Positions 44,216-53,352 of a DNA stretch of 64,000 nt are shown here, in pieces. The position numbers and the translations under genes are program-made. Position 1 is the stretch's first letter, and every line of letters begins with the position of its first letter. Source of the DNA: Clostridiales bacterium 38-18 (GTDB lineage Bacteria; Bacillota; Clostridia; Peptostreptococcales; Acidaminobacteraceae); NCBI GenBank assembly GCA_001897605.1, contig MKTL01000006.1, forward strand, positions 611,132 through 675,131, written 5' to 3'. The notes beneath the pieces were generated by a model. That model was not told the DNA's origin. It saw only the letters and a list, made by a program, of their open reading frames with translations, and did no database searches.

Positions 44216-44303
44216 AAAACCCCACCTTTCGACTTTATTAAATCAATCCTATCACACAGGTATTAAAATTGAATTAAAATAATCATAAATAAAAATCTTC
44301 TTA

Positions 44304-44355
44304 CATCGAGTCCTCAGATTTTACCACAAACTAGATTGTGGCTTAATAAAAAAAT
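44304..44355. repeat. Dispersed intergenic repeat, copy 2
   Basis: Module A (CATCGAGTCCTCAGATTT, 44304-44321) followed by module B (ACCACAAACTAGAttgtgGCTTAATAAAA, 44323-44352), the reverse order of the copy near 37.95 kb. Module B again gives a promoter-like sequence on the minus strand. Confidence 0.75.
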
Positions 44356-44383
44356 CCCAACAAGTTATTGATTGCTGGGATTT
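44351..44383 (-). terminator. Terminator of the flavoprotein gene at 44407
   Basis: AAATCCCA and TGGGATTT pair with an inner CAA/TTG; on the minus strand the stem is followed by TTTTTTATTAAGC. Confidence 0.8.
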
Positions 44384-44406
44384 CTTAATCATCTCAAAAA
44401 AAGCTT

Positions 44407-45816
44407 TTACTCTTCGCCCAATCGTCCTGCAATTCTACCAAACACCACGGCATCTAAAAGTGAGTTCCCACCAAGGCGATTGAGGCCGTGAATGCCACCA
44501 GTTGCTTCACCAGAAGCATATAGACCGATGATTGGCTGTCCGCTTTCGTCTATCACTCTAGCACGTTCATCAATTAAGATCCCGCCCATACAGTAATGCA
44601 CTCCGGGCAGCACTTGTATGGCATAATATGGCCCCTCCTCTAGCTTCCGTTCTAAAGATTTTCTATCGAAGTCCAGATCGACACCTTCATTGACATAACT
44701 GTTATAATCCATTATCGTTTGTTCCAAGCTTTGACGATCGACGCGAATGCTCTCAGCAAGGCCTTCGATTGTATCAGAGGCGTCAACGATTGCCATATTG
44801 ATGTAGTCATTGGTCGCAGCAAGTGATTTTTTTATAGCTTCGTTAAACACCAAATAGACTTCCTGATCGGGCTGCATTAATATGTCTTCGCTGAGCAAGT
44901 CCCTATTTTCTAATTCGTCTGCAAATCGTTTACCTTTGTTGTTCACCAAAATGCCGCCATTCCCTCTCAATGCCTCTGTGATCAGCATGCCATACTCATA
45001 GGACACTGTCGGGTGTGTTTGAATGTACGACATATCGACTAGCTTAACCTTTAATGGCGCAACCAATCCGATAAAATCGCCAGTTGCACTAGGGCTGTTG
45101 GTGGTTTTATAGCCCTTTAACTTCTGATTATAATACACGTATTGCTCTGGGCTACCACCAAAACCACCTGTCGCGATAATGACGTTTTCAGTGTGTATGG
45201 TGTACGATCGACCTGTACGATCGATGACCTTCACGCCTTCGACAGAACCGTCTGTATCCGTTATAATCTCAATCGCCTTGGTCTCCAGTCTCAAGTCAAT
45301 GTCTAACCCATCGATGGTTTTCTTCAGTATGCTGACGATTTCACTTCCCACTGGCTCGCCACCAGATGGACGATGCGTACGCGCAACGCTGTGTCCTGCC
45401 AATATGCCGATATCTGAAAGATCTGCTCCCATATCGATTAACCAATCAAGTGCACTGGCACTTTCATCTGCAAGCTTTTCAACCATAATTAAATTATTTT
45501 CTGAATGACCAGAAACCAACACATCCGATACAAACAAATCTTTGCTATCCTCAATGCCTTTGAGCTTTTGAAACGGTGAACCAACGATGTTAATCCCAGC
45601 GGTCGCCCTTGCAGTATTGCCACCCACATAGGGCATTTTCTCTAATAAAATGACACTTTTCCCTAAATTATCAGCTTCTATCGCTGCACTCATACCGCTT
45701 GCCCCTGCACCGATGACGATAACATCTGCAGTATCGGTGACAACTGCACCTTTATAAATTAAACCTAGAATAAGAACGATTAAAATTCCTATGCCTAAGA
45801 TTAAACCTTTTTTCAC
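44407..45816 (-). CDS. Membrane-anchored FAD-dependent fumarate/urocanate-reductase-like protein
   Basis: 469 residues from a GTG whose GTGA overlaps the stop of the response regulator; the ATG in the track lies inside that gene. One N-terminal hydrophobic helix (GLILGIGILIVLILGLIY) acts as signal or anchor. The FAD_binding_2 domain has DVIVIGAGASGMSAAIEA and the catalytic landmarks of fumarate-reductase flavoproteins: YIQTHPTV, THRPSGGEPVG, VHYCMGG and NRLGGN. No FMN-binding domain is present. It probably reduces an enoate outside the membrane; the substrate is unknown. Confidence 0.88.
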   Translation of the reverse strand: MKKGLILGIGILIVLILGLIYKGAVVTDTADVIVIGAGASGMSAAIEADNLGKSVILLEKMPYVGGNTARATAGINIVGSPFQKLKGIEDSKDLFVSDVLVSGHSENNLIMVEKLADESASALDWLIDMGADLSDIGILAGHSVARTHRPSGGEPVGSEIVSILKKTIDGLDIDLRLETKAIEIITDTDGSVEGVKVIDRTGRSYTIHTENVIIATGGFGGSPEQYVYYNQKLKGYKTTNSPSATGDFIGLVAPLKVKLVDMSYIQTHPTVSYEYGMLITEALRGNGGILVNNKGKRFADELENRDLLSEDILMQPDQEVYLVFNEAIKKSLAATNDYINMAIVDASDTIEGLAESIRVDRQSLEQTIMDYNSYVNEGVDLDFDRKSLERKLEEGPYYAIQVLPGVHYCMGGILIDERARVIDESGQPIIGLYASGEATGGIHGLNRLGGNSLLDAVVFGRIAGRLGEE

Positions 45817-46511
45817 TCGCTTTTCCCCTTCCAAACATAGTATTTATTGGGTCTACCGATTTTACCATAATTAAGCTGTTCTTCGACTTCGTCAAGACTA
45901 ACCATATATTCCAGATACCGCCTAACCGTTACTCTGGCTAGCTCTGTCTTTTCAGCAATTTCCTGAGCAGTTTGTTTTTCACCAGCTTCAAGCAACGCCT
46001 CTTTAACTAAGCTATACGTCATTGGATTGATGCCCTTTTCCATAACTGCATCTCGTTCAATTGTTACTTCCTTAGAAAGAATCTGCGGTGTTGATAGCAT
46101 TTTATCGATGTCTTCTTGAACGATACTTTGCTTTTCTGAAAAGGCAGATCGCTTTTGCAATACCTTATAAACAGCTTCACTAAACCTTTCAAAGGAAAAC
46201 GGCTTAATTAAATAATCGATTGCACCCAGTCTAAATACTGTCGCTACAGTTTCATAGCTATTATCAGCGGTAATCAGCACTACTTCGATATCCAGTGCAC
46301 TCGCCCTCGCCCATGCTAAAAGATCTGGTCCTCTACCTTCACCAAGATATACATCGAGCAATATCAACTGTATGCTTTCCGTCTCAAGCACTGCCTTTGC
46401 AGATTCAATAGAACTCGCCTCAAAGATTTCAAAGCTGGCATCGATTTTTTTAAGATAGCCTTTATTAATGGTTCTCACCATCGGATCGTCTTCAACGATT
46501 AATACTCTCAT
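45813..46511 (-). CDS. CitB/DcuR-type response regulator
   Basis: 232 residues. Receiver domain with IVEDDPMVRTINKGYL, the phosphoacceptor Asp in LILLDVYLGEGRG and YLIKPFSFERF. The C-terminal HTH is of the CitB kind: QEIAEKTELARVTVRRYLEYM and YGKIGRPNKYYVW. It overlaps the sensor kinase gene by four bases and the flavoprotein gene by four bases, so the three are one translation-coupled unit. It probably activates the two reductase genes. Confidence 0.93.
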   Translation of the reverse strand: MRVLIVEDDPMVRTINKGYLKKIDASFEIFEASSIESAKAVLETESIQLILLDVYLGEGRGPDLLAWARASALDIEVVLITADNSYETVATVFRLGAIDYLIKPFSFERFSEAVYKVLQKRSAFSEKQSIVQEDIDKMLSTPQILSKEVTIERDAVMEKGINPMTYSLVKEALLEAGEKQTAQEIAEKTELARVTVRRYLEYMVSLDEVEEQLNYGKIGRPNKYYVWKGKSE

Positions 46512-48070
46512 GTGTTACTCCGTTTCATAGGAATTGTGATGACGATAACCAGTCCATGATCATTGGATAAACTGATTTGTCCGCCAAGCGCCACTGTTAT
46601 TTTTCTTACAATATCTAGACCATAGCCTCTGTCCTCGCCTTTTGTACTAAAGCCTCTCTCGAAGCATTTAACCATCAGTTCTTCTGTCATCCCCGGTCCA
46701 CTGTCTGAGACCTCAAGAGTCAATGCATCCTCATCCTGAAAGATGCCAACCTTTATTCGTTTTTCTTCAAAAGGCTGAATTGCTTCTTCAGCATTGTCAA
46801 TTAGATTACCCAGTATAGAGGTTAAATCCTCTTCCTTGGCTTGCTCAGGTAAACTCTGCAGATACGATTCTTCATCTATTGTAAACGTAATATGTTTCTC
46901 TGTTAGCCTTGAATGCTTCGTCAATAGTAAGCCGCCCAATGAAGCCACTTTGATTTTATCCTGAATCGCTTTTAACATGGCTTGTCTTGGTGCGGTAATC
47001 GCTTCAATATATGCCAGTGCATCTGCATCAGCACCCAGCTGAATCAAACCAGAGATGGCATGAAGTTTGTTCATAAACTCATGATTCTGAGCTCTTAGGG
47101 CATGTGTCAACTGCTTCATCTCAGTGAGTTCCTCGGCACGCTTTCGAACAAGACTCATATCTTCAATTTTAATCAGATAACCCAATTTATCATGGAATTG
47201 AAGGAGTTTGTGAATGCCCACCACAAGTATTCTGTTTTGTGGCAAACGCCATTCAAACTGAAAGTTTGTTTTATCTCGCCAAAATGCTTCTGTGAGATAG
47301 AGCTGGAAAGGTAGCTCTGAAATCGAGTCGCCTTCTTTTATAGACATGTCTAGTAAAAGCTTCGCATTTTCATTTACCAAAATAAATTGTCCTTTATGAT
47401 CGGTTGCAAGAATGCCTTCGCCGATCTGCTCGATAATGATATCCTTCTGCTTAAGCAAAAGCGCAATTTCACTTGGTTCAAGACCAGATGTATCGCGTTT
47501 GATGTTTCTCGATAAGAGATATGCACTGATAACCCCTACACCTACGGCAACACCAGCGAATAGGGTTAGCCAAATGATCTGACCCTTCATCGTCTGCAAA
47601 ACTCTTCCATTAAAAATACCGACAACGACAATTCCCGTTTTCACACCATCGGTATAGATTGGTGCATAACCTTCAACTGTGGCATCTAGGGATAGAGCAT
47701 AGTAATACGAGGGTGTATTGCTCAGCAAATCACCTTTGATTTCATCGATACCAAGCTTAGTATTGACCCGCTCTGGTAGTGGATGGGCAAAATATTTACC
47801 CTCTGTGTTAATCACATAGAGATACTGGATGCCTGTCTTTAGGTAAAGGCTTTCTACCGCTTGATTGACTGCTAAATAGCCATTGGGCAAAGTCATATTC
47901 TTTTGTACATCTCTGTTTTCAGCGATGATAACCGCTTGATCCATAGCATCGAGAGCAACTTGTTTCTGTATAGAATCAAACCAAGTGCTGTACATAACCG
48001 CAACCAGCACCATTACCAGCGTCACCACCAAGGTGGTCACCAAAGCCATCATTTTATATTGTAATTTCAT
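46508..48070 (-). CDS. CitA/DcuS-type sensor histidine kinase
   Basis: 520 residues. Membrane segments at about 8-28 and 165-186 enclose an extracytoplasmic PAS-like sensor of about 135 residues, as in citrate or C4-dicarboxylate sensors (CitA, DcuS). A cytoplasmic PAS (about 205-310) follows, then the H box with LRAQNHEFMNKLHAISGL and a HATPase with LIDNAEEA and DSGPGM. The ligand is probably an organic acid related to the reductase substrates. Its position between the two flavoprotein genes supports a shared regulon. Confidence 0.92.
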   Translation of the reverse strand: MKLQYKMMALVTTLVVTLVMVLVAVMYSTWFDSIQKQVALDAMDQAVIIAENRDVQKNMTLPNGYLAVNQAVESLYLKTGIQYLYVINTEGKYFAHPLPERVNTKLGIDEIKGDLLSNTPSYYYALSLDATVEGYAPIYTDGVKTGIVVVGIFNGRVLQTMKGQIIWLTLFAGVAVGVGVISAYLLSRNIKRDTSGLEPSEIALLLKQKDIIIEQIGEGILATDHKGQFILVNENAKLLLDMSIKEGDSISELPFQLYLTEAFWRDKTNFQFEWRLPQNRILVVGIHKLLQFHDKLGYLIKIEDMSLVRKRAEELTEMKQLTHALRAQNHEFMNKLHAISGLIQLGADADALAYIEAITAPRQAMLKAIQDKIKVASLGGLLLTKHSRLTEKHITFTIDEESYLQSLPEQAKEEDLTSILGNLIDNAEEAIQPFEEKRIKVGIFQDEDALTLEVSDSGPGMTEELMVKCFERGFSTKGEDRGYGLDIVRKITVALGGQISLSNDHGLVIVITIPMKRSNT

Positions 48071-48125
48071 AATTCACCTTTTTATATAGTCGTAGATATT
48101 TTAACATATTTATGTAAATGCAAAA

Positions 48126-48145
48126 AGAGAAGACTTCTCTTCTCT
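48126..48145 (-). terminator. Hairpin terminator after the FMN/FAD reductase gene
   Basis: AGAGAAGA-CTTC-TCTTCTCT with T5 on the minus strand (CTCTTTTTGC). It lies 47 bases past the stop of the gene at 48193. Confidence 0.8.
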
Positions 48146-48192
48146 CATGCATTGGGGTCCTGCTTTTCATTTAGGTTGGTTATGAGGAATTT

Positions 48193-49950
48193 CTATTGTG
48201 TCACAGACAAAGCAGCATTTTTACCTGCGATACGTCCGAAAATTGTGATGTCTGCCATAGCGTTACCACCTAAGCGGTTGTTACCATGAACGCCACCTGT
48301 AACTTCACCGGCAGCATATAAACCGCTAATAACGATGTCGCTGTTATTTAAAACTTCACCATTTGTGTTGATTTTTAAACCACCCATTGTATGGTGGACC
48401 GCTGGCGCAACTTCTACTGCATAGTATGGGCCAACATTAACCGGTCTTGCCATATCTTGTCTTGCAAAATCAGCATCTGTGCCTTCAGCAACATAGCCGT
48501 TGTACGTGTCTAAAGTCGTTTGAAGTGTCGCTGCATCTAAGCCCAGCTCTGCTGCAATTGCTTCTACTGTTTCGCCTTCTATTAAGAAGCCTTTTTTATA
48601 GTATCCTTCAATGGCACTTAAAGATTCTCTTACACTTTGATCAAAGAATAGATAGCCACTTGCACCTTCTTGTGCTAATAAAGCGTCTGATACAACAGCT
48701 CTAGTATCTAACTCATTAACAAAACGCTCTGCATTTCTATTGACTAAGATTGCGCCATTTCCTCTAACTGCTTCAGTAATCATGTAGTTGTTAGATGGCA
48801 TAACCGTTGGATGCGTTTGGATTTGTTCCATGTCCACATAAGCAACATCTAAGTTTTTAGCAAACTCTAAAACATCTCCTGTTGCACCTGGATGATTCGT
48901 AGTGCCGTATCCTTCTAATGCTGGATCGTATTTCACTACGAGCTCGTTGTTTGCTGAGAAACCACCTGTAGCAACGATAACTGCTTTCGAGTTAATATTG
49001 AAGTTACCATTTGCTGACTCTACTACAACGCCACTTACAGCATTGCTATCGCCAATAATTTCAACGACTTTGCTTTCTAACAAAATCTCGATACCAAGAT
49101 CCTGTGCTTTCGCATATAATACGTCAACGATGTGCTGACCTACTGGTGCACCACCTGTTGGACGATGTGTTCTATCTTTACTAGCGCCACCCATTCTACC
49201 AACATCGGTTAAGTCTGCGCCTAAGCTCATTAACCAATCCACAGTACCTGCTGAGTTTTCTGCAAGGACTCTTACAAGATCAGGGTTGTTTAAATTGCCG
49301 CCACCCTTCATCGTATCTTCAATGAAGATCGCAACTGTATCATCGATGCCTTTTTCCTTTTGTACACTTGTTTCAGCAGCATTGAGTCCACCTGTTGCGT
49401 ATTTTGTATTACCGCCTACCATAGGCATTTTTTCTACGACGATAACTTTTGCACCGTTTTGTGTCGCTTCTATAGCTGCGGTTAAGCCAGCACCACCTGC
49501 GCCAATGATAACGATGTCTGTTTCTCTATCTTCTAATTTAACAGCTCCTTTTTCAGACTCAGTTGTCTCGATGGCTTGATTAGCACCCTCAACATAAGCT
49601 TTTGCTAACGCGTCATTTACAGCATCTAAAACACCTTTAGACGTTAAGCTCGCACCAGCGATGCCATCTACTTGGCCTGAGTTTGCTTTAAGAATTTTAT
49701 CTAATAATTGATTTGCAGGATCTACTGCAAACTCTGATTCGTGAAATTCTACCAGTTCAATTTTCTCGATTTCAGTTTCAGAAACAACCACAGACACTTT
49801 AATAACGCCTGCATGTCCTTGACCTTCACCTTCATAAGTACCAGCATTAAAAATTGCTTCACTAATTGTCTCTTCTGATTTGCTACAGCCTGCTAATGAA
49901 CCCACTGTAAGCATTGTAAGAATGAGTACCCAGATTAAGCTCTTTCTCAT
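48193..49950 (-). CDS. Lipoprotein fumarate-reductase-like flavoprotein with FMN-binding domain
   Basis: About 585 residues from the ATG after GGAGG (MRKSLIWVL). A lipobox (SLAGC) anchors it outside the cell. Residues about 38-120 form an FMN-binding domain ending in DGIAGASLTSKGV, where an ApbE-type transferase would attach FMN to Ser or Thr. Residues about 148-585 are FAD_binding_2 with DIVIIGAGGAGLTAA, IQTHPTV, THRPTGGAPVG, VHHTMGGL and NRLGGNA, the catalytic set of fumarate and urocanate reductases. It should accept electrons at the cell surface and reduce an enoate. Substrate unknown. Confidence 0.92.
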   Translation of the reverse strand: MRKSLIWVLILTMLTVGSLAGCSKSEETISEAIFNAGTYEGEGQGHAGVIKVSVVVSETEIEKIELVEFHESEFAVDPANQLLDKILKANSGQVDGIAGASLTSKGVLDAVNDALAKAYVEGANQAIETTESEKGAVKLEDRETDIVIIGAGGAGLTAAIEATQNGAKVIVVEKMPMVGGNTKYATGGLNAAETSVQKEKGIDDTVAIFIEDTMKGGGNLNNPDLVRVLAENSAGTVDWLMSLGADLTDVGRMGGASKDRTHRPTGGAPVGQHIVDVLYAKAQDLGIEILLESKVVEIIGDSNAVSGVVVESANGNFNINSKAVIVATGGFSANNELVVKYDPALEGYGTTNHPGATGDVLEFAKNLDVAYVDMEQIQTHPTVMPSNNYMITEAVRGNGAILVNRNAERFVNELDTRAVVSDALLAQEGASGYLFFDQSVRESLSAIEGYYKKGFLIEGETVEAIAAELGLDAATLQTTLDTYNGYVAEGTDADFARQDMARPVNVGPYYAVEVAPAVHHTMGGLKINTNGEVLNNSDIVISGLYAAGEVTGGVHGNNRLGGNAMADITIFGRIAGKNAALSVTQ

Positions 49951-50082
49951 TTTATCCTCCATGTTGTCTTTAGAGTTCTTTACTCTAATTCATTGATCTA
50001 CAAATGGAGTATATAAGTTTGATAATACTTTATCAATATTCTGGTCATATTGAATCTTTTTGTTCATTTAGTTCATGAAAAA

Positions 50083-50121
50083 AAGTCTAAAATAGTGATG
50101 ATCATCACTTATTTTAGACTT
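50083..50121 (-). terminator. Long hairpin terminator after the HD-GYP gene
   Basis: AAGTCTAAAATA pairs with TATTTTAGACTT; inside it GTGATGATCATCAC is itself palindromic. On the minus strand TTTTTTT follows. It lies 40 bases past the TGA that ends the readthrough frame of the HD-GYP gene, not next to its TAG. With this hairpin and the 35-codon extension, the gap 49951-50269 holds nothing else I can see. Confidence 0.8.
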
Positions 50122-50269
50122 TATGGCACGCATTTATTAAATGAGTACTTATTAAATGATTTCACTTTAGTGTTAAGAGACACATTTGACTGCCTGCCCA
50201 TGCCTTTAAATTTTGTACAAATTCAAAGAGTTCATCTATATTGCTTTGAATAATTTGGTAGACCTCCAT

Positions 50270-51382
50270 CTATAATTTTTCTGGAGCATATGTAGCGAGC
50301 AGTTCAACTAACTCTTCTTTTCCAAGCGCGCTTCTGTAAGGGCGATCCTCGGTGAGTGCAGAGAAAATATCAGCATAAGCCAATATGTCCATTTGTATAT
50401 CAAATTGATTTTCACTTAACTTTCTTGGATAACCAGAACCATCGCGTTTTTCATGATGTGATGAAGCCCATTTGGTGATACGATTAAATCCATGAATTGA
50501 ATTGAGAATAATATTGGTATATAACGCATGAGATTTCATGGTTTTAAACTCATTGTCATCCAAATAGCCAGGCTTATCTATAATTTCAGTTGGCACAGAA
50601 ACTTTACCGATATCGTGTAAATAGCCTGCTATGGTGATGTCGAAGCAGTCTTCTTCACTCAGTGACATCATTCTGCATATTTTATTTGCCAGCATCCCAA
50701 CCGTCTGCGAATGCGTCGATGTCCAGTGACTTTTTAAATCGACAATTTTGGCAAAGATCACAGCCAGTTCGTTGACATCCTCACGTGTAATTTCTTGGAA
50801 CTGGTCATCTATTGATAAAAATAATAGTTCACCATAAGCTTCGCTCTCGATGTTCTCCCAAAATTCCTCACTGGAGACGAGTGCATCAAACGTCGGTTTA
50901 AGTAGTGGATTGAACACCTTGCCAAAACGTTTTTCAATCTCCATTTTAATTTGATAGAGTTTGTTTTCATCTTCAGCGTATCTGAGAGACAACACATCGA
51001 TGCGATCAGATAGATTAAGCAGATAACATTCAAAAGGCACTTCATCTGCATCTATGCTGCCATCGATCACCTCAGAATAGATAATGTGATGATGCCGAAC
51101 GATCTTAGAAACGCGTTCAAAAGGCTTGAAACCCTCTAGCATCTTTGCACCGAGCGCCTCATGTGGTTTGGGATCTTCAACATCGATTTCAATCAATCGA
51201 TCTCGCTCAGTGACACTCAATGCGCCAATGTCATGTAAAGACGCAGCTAGAACTAAATTATCGAGCGCAGTCTTGTCTAAGCCATACATATTACCCAGTT
51301 GAAATGCGATAGATGCCGTTCTTCTGTGATGGTCTTTTAATAGATAATTGTATTTATCAATGGCCTTAACCACCGATGACAC
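50270..51382 (-). CDS. HD-GYP-domain protein, apparently damaged at both ends
   Basis: 370 residues as annotated. Two HD domains: HHRRTASIAFQLGNMYGLD with LAASLHDIGAL, and HSQTVGMLANKIC with YLHDIGKVSVP and the diagnostic HHEKRDGSGYP. HD-GYP proteins usually degrade cyclic di-GMP. The GTG start lacks a ribosome binding site; a strong GGAGGTGA site precedes an ATG at 51411 whose ten codons (MSENLQLKIL) lead into this frame only after removing a TG. After the TAG at 50270 the same frame runs on for 35 codons. Either the gene is decaying or recoded. Confidence 0.8.
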   Translation of the reverse strand: MSSVVKAIDKYNYLLKDHHRRTASIAFQLGNMYGLDKTALDNLVLAASLHDIGALSVTERDRLIEIDVEDPKPHEALGAKMLEGFKPFERVSKIVRHHHIIYSEVIDGSIDADEVPFECYLLNLSDRIDVLSLRYAEDENKLYQIKMEIEKRFGKVFNPLLKPTFDALVSSEEFWENIESEAYGELLFLSIDDQFQEITREDVNELAVIFAKIVDLKSHWTSTHSQTVGMLANKICRMMSLSEEDCFDITIAGYLHDIGKVSVPTEIIDKPGYLDDNEFKTMKSHALYTNIILNSIHGFNRITKWASSHHEKRDGSGYPRKLSENQFDIQMDILAYADIFSALTEDRPYRSALGKEELVELLATYAPEKL

Positions 51383-51496
51383 AAGATTTTTAGTTGCAAA
51401 TTTTCACTCATAGGTCACCTCCAACAGGCGGTTCATCAAAGGTTGATGCAATTTATCTTTAACCTATACCCATAGTGATAATTTTATAACATGATT

Positions 51497-51943
51497 TCAA
51501 TTTTCAGTGGCACGCTTTACCATCTCAGCTTGATACTCAAGAGAAAGACATGCAATCGCTCTTTGTGGTGATAGGAAAACGACGGTATGGTCGTCTTCTA
51601 TCGGCTCCGCCACCTTCTCACCTAACTCAACTCTATAAAAATTACCATATAGCTCATAGTAATTCATACTCTTCATTGATTGCGTCAGTTGTTTCGCTTC
51701 TCCAATTTTCTCTACGATGGTGATCTCATATCCTGTTTCTTCTATAAACTCTCTTTTAAGGCACTCAATTTCAGACTCATCCGCCTCTATACCGCCACCT
51801 GGCAGATGATAGCCATTTGGAATCTCGATGATCATCACTTCTCCAGCAGCATTCAAAGCGATGCCATAAGCGCCTGGTCTCGGTATATATTCAATGTTCT
51901 TTTCTTTTTCTCCATATGTTGTCACAGTCAGAACCCCTTTCAC
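51497..51943 (-). CDS. Nudix hydrolase
   Basis: 148 residues. The Nudix box is complete: GGGIEADESEIECLKREF followed by IEETGYE (GX5EX7REUXEEXGU). The family splits nucleoside diphosphates linked to another group; the substrate cannot be told. The opening PRPGAYGIALNAAGEVMIIEIPNGYHLPGGG is typical. It is co-oriented with the nitroreductase gene and ends about 6 bases before it begins. Confidence 0.9.
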   Translation of the reverse strand: MKGVLTVTTYGEKEKNIEYIPRPGAYGIALNAAGEVMIIEIPNGYHLPGGGIEADESEIECLKREFIEETGYEITIVEKIGEAKQLTQSMKSMNYYELYGNFYRVELGEKVAEPIEDDHTVVFLSPQRAIACLSLEYQAEMVKRATEN

Positions 51944-51949
51944 TGTAGA

Positions 51950-52693
51950 TCAAAACCTACTATATAAGTACTTAACCCAAAATTGATTCGATTCTTCCAT
52001 TATTCGCCGTTCATAGTTAAAGCCATGATGGTCAAACCACGTTTCTAAACAAATCAACTGTATTCCCAAATCGATATAATTGTAAAACGGTCTCTTTTCT
52101 TTTGGAACGAGCATCTTTTCTTTCGGTTTTATGTGGACTGTCAGCTGATTTTTATCAGCCTTAAAGTACCACGGTTGAGAGTTGCAGGTACTTGGGGCAT
52201 ACTTGATATAGCTTACACAAGTCATGCCATCGATTCCATAAATGGCTTCACCCTCCCAAAGCTCTTCGTCGGATTTTCGTTTTGCCTTTTTATAATCTTT
52301 ACGAAATGCCTGTGGTTCAGCTTTACCGATAGCGAGCATAATTGAAAACGGCAACCCTTCATGCCTATGCATGCTTTCGACTTTTCCCATGCCATACCAA
52401 CAAGCGCCTATACCTAAACTTGCTAAATAGAAATCCAGCTGTTCTATAACATATCCCAAATTCATCAAAGCTAATCTTGATTGCTCAGAATAGATAAGAA
52501 TACAGTATTCACCTCTTTTGCAGGTCGTTTGTTCTCTTTGGACGATTTTATATTGAAGTGACTGATCATCAGAGAGAAAGCGAGTCATATGCAATAGGTA
52601 GGATTCAACACTTACTAATTCTTCACTCGTCAAGCTCAGCTCAGGATTAAATCTTCTAAACGATTTTCTTTTAAACATCATCTCGTAATTCAT
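51950..52693 (-). CDS. Nitroreductase-family protein (TM1586-like)
   Basis: 247 residues. FKRKSFRRFNPELSLTSEEL is the usual RRSxRxF opening of nitroreductases, and YIEQLDFYLASLGIGACWYGMGKVE matches the middle helix-loop; a second half (SYIKYAPSTCNSQPWYFK) repeats the APSxxNxQPW flavin-contact motif. It is shaped like the TM1586 subfamily of two fused half-domains. It probably binds FMN. Substrate unknown. Confidence 0.82.
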   Translation of the reverse strand: MNYEMMFKRKSFRRFNPELSLTSEELVSVESYLLHMTRFLSDDQSLQYKIVQREQTTCKRGEYCILIYSEQSRLALMNLGYVIEQLDFYLASLGIGACWYGMGKVESMHRHEGLPFSIMLAIGKAEPQAFRKDYKKAKRKSDEELWEGEAIYGIDGMTCVSYIKYAPSTCNSQPWYFKADKNQLTVHIKPKEKMLVPKEKRPFYNYIDLGIQLICLETWFDHHGFNYERRIMEESNQFWVKYLYSRF

Positions 52694-52766
52694 ATAGCCT
52701 CCTAGGTTAGTTTCACACTATCACGGCTTAAAATTATTATCAAAGACAATTTTAAAATTACTACTT

Positions 52767-53339
52767 CTATGCTTTAACTTTTTTTAAGATGAAGGTAACG
52801 AAGCCACCACGCTCATCTCTAGTCGCCTCTTTTTTGAGCCACTCAAACTGATCCTTTAAACCATCAAAATCTGATATCCTAATCAAATCCTCACTACGGA
52901 TGCGTTCATCTACTCTATGATGCTCTCCAAATCCAGATACAAACAAAATTCCATCCTCGGATAAATGCTCCGCGAGTTGAGATAACTTACTAGCATCCAA
53001 TCGATAATGGTTGATGACGATATTATCAAACACTCCCATCCCATCAAATGCCTGCTCTGAAGATAAATCCACCAATTTCAAATATGCTTTGAGCTTCTTT
53101 TCGTGTAGAAAACGTCCTAGCCTAACCAACGCTTTACTACTAAAATCAATACCGGTCAACGCATATCCCAGCTCTGCCAAGTAAATGGTATTTCTACCAT
53201 CGCCACAAGCGACGTCTAAGACTGAACCTAATTTAAGTAAGTTTATATTTTCAACCAGTGACTTCTCTGGTGACATAATGCCACCACTTCTCTGCTCGAA
53301 CTTTTGATCCCAAAAGCTCTGATTGCCCATGTATTGCAT
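52767..53339 (-). CDS. SAM-dependent methyltransferase
   Basis: 190 residues from the ATG after GAGGAA (MQYMGNQSFWDQKFEQR). Class I methyltransferase core: SVLDVACGDGRNTIYLAELGYALTGIDFS (motif I and the acidic end of strand 2) and the later GILFVSGFGEHH. It resembles small tellurite-resistance TehB-type enzymes in length and order. Substrate unknown. Its track start overlaps the phosphatase gene end, which the later ATG avoids. Confidence 0.85.
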   Translation of the reverse strand: MQYMGNQSFWDQKFEQRSGGIMSPEKSLVENINLLKLGSVLDVACGDGRNTIYLAELGYALTGIDFSSKALVRLGRFLHEKKLKAYLKLVDLSSEQAFDGMGVFDNIVINHYRLDASKLSQLAEHLSEDGILFVSGFGEHHRVDERIRSEDLIRISDFDGLKDQFEWLKKEATRDERGGFVTFILKKVKA

Positions 53340-53352
53340 ATTTCCTCTTTTC

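Noticed and set aside
49286-49579. Plus-strand ORF opposite the FMN/FAD reductase gene
   Set aside because: Antisense to a well-supported gene with intact FAD motifs; composition is that of a shadow frame.
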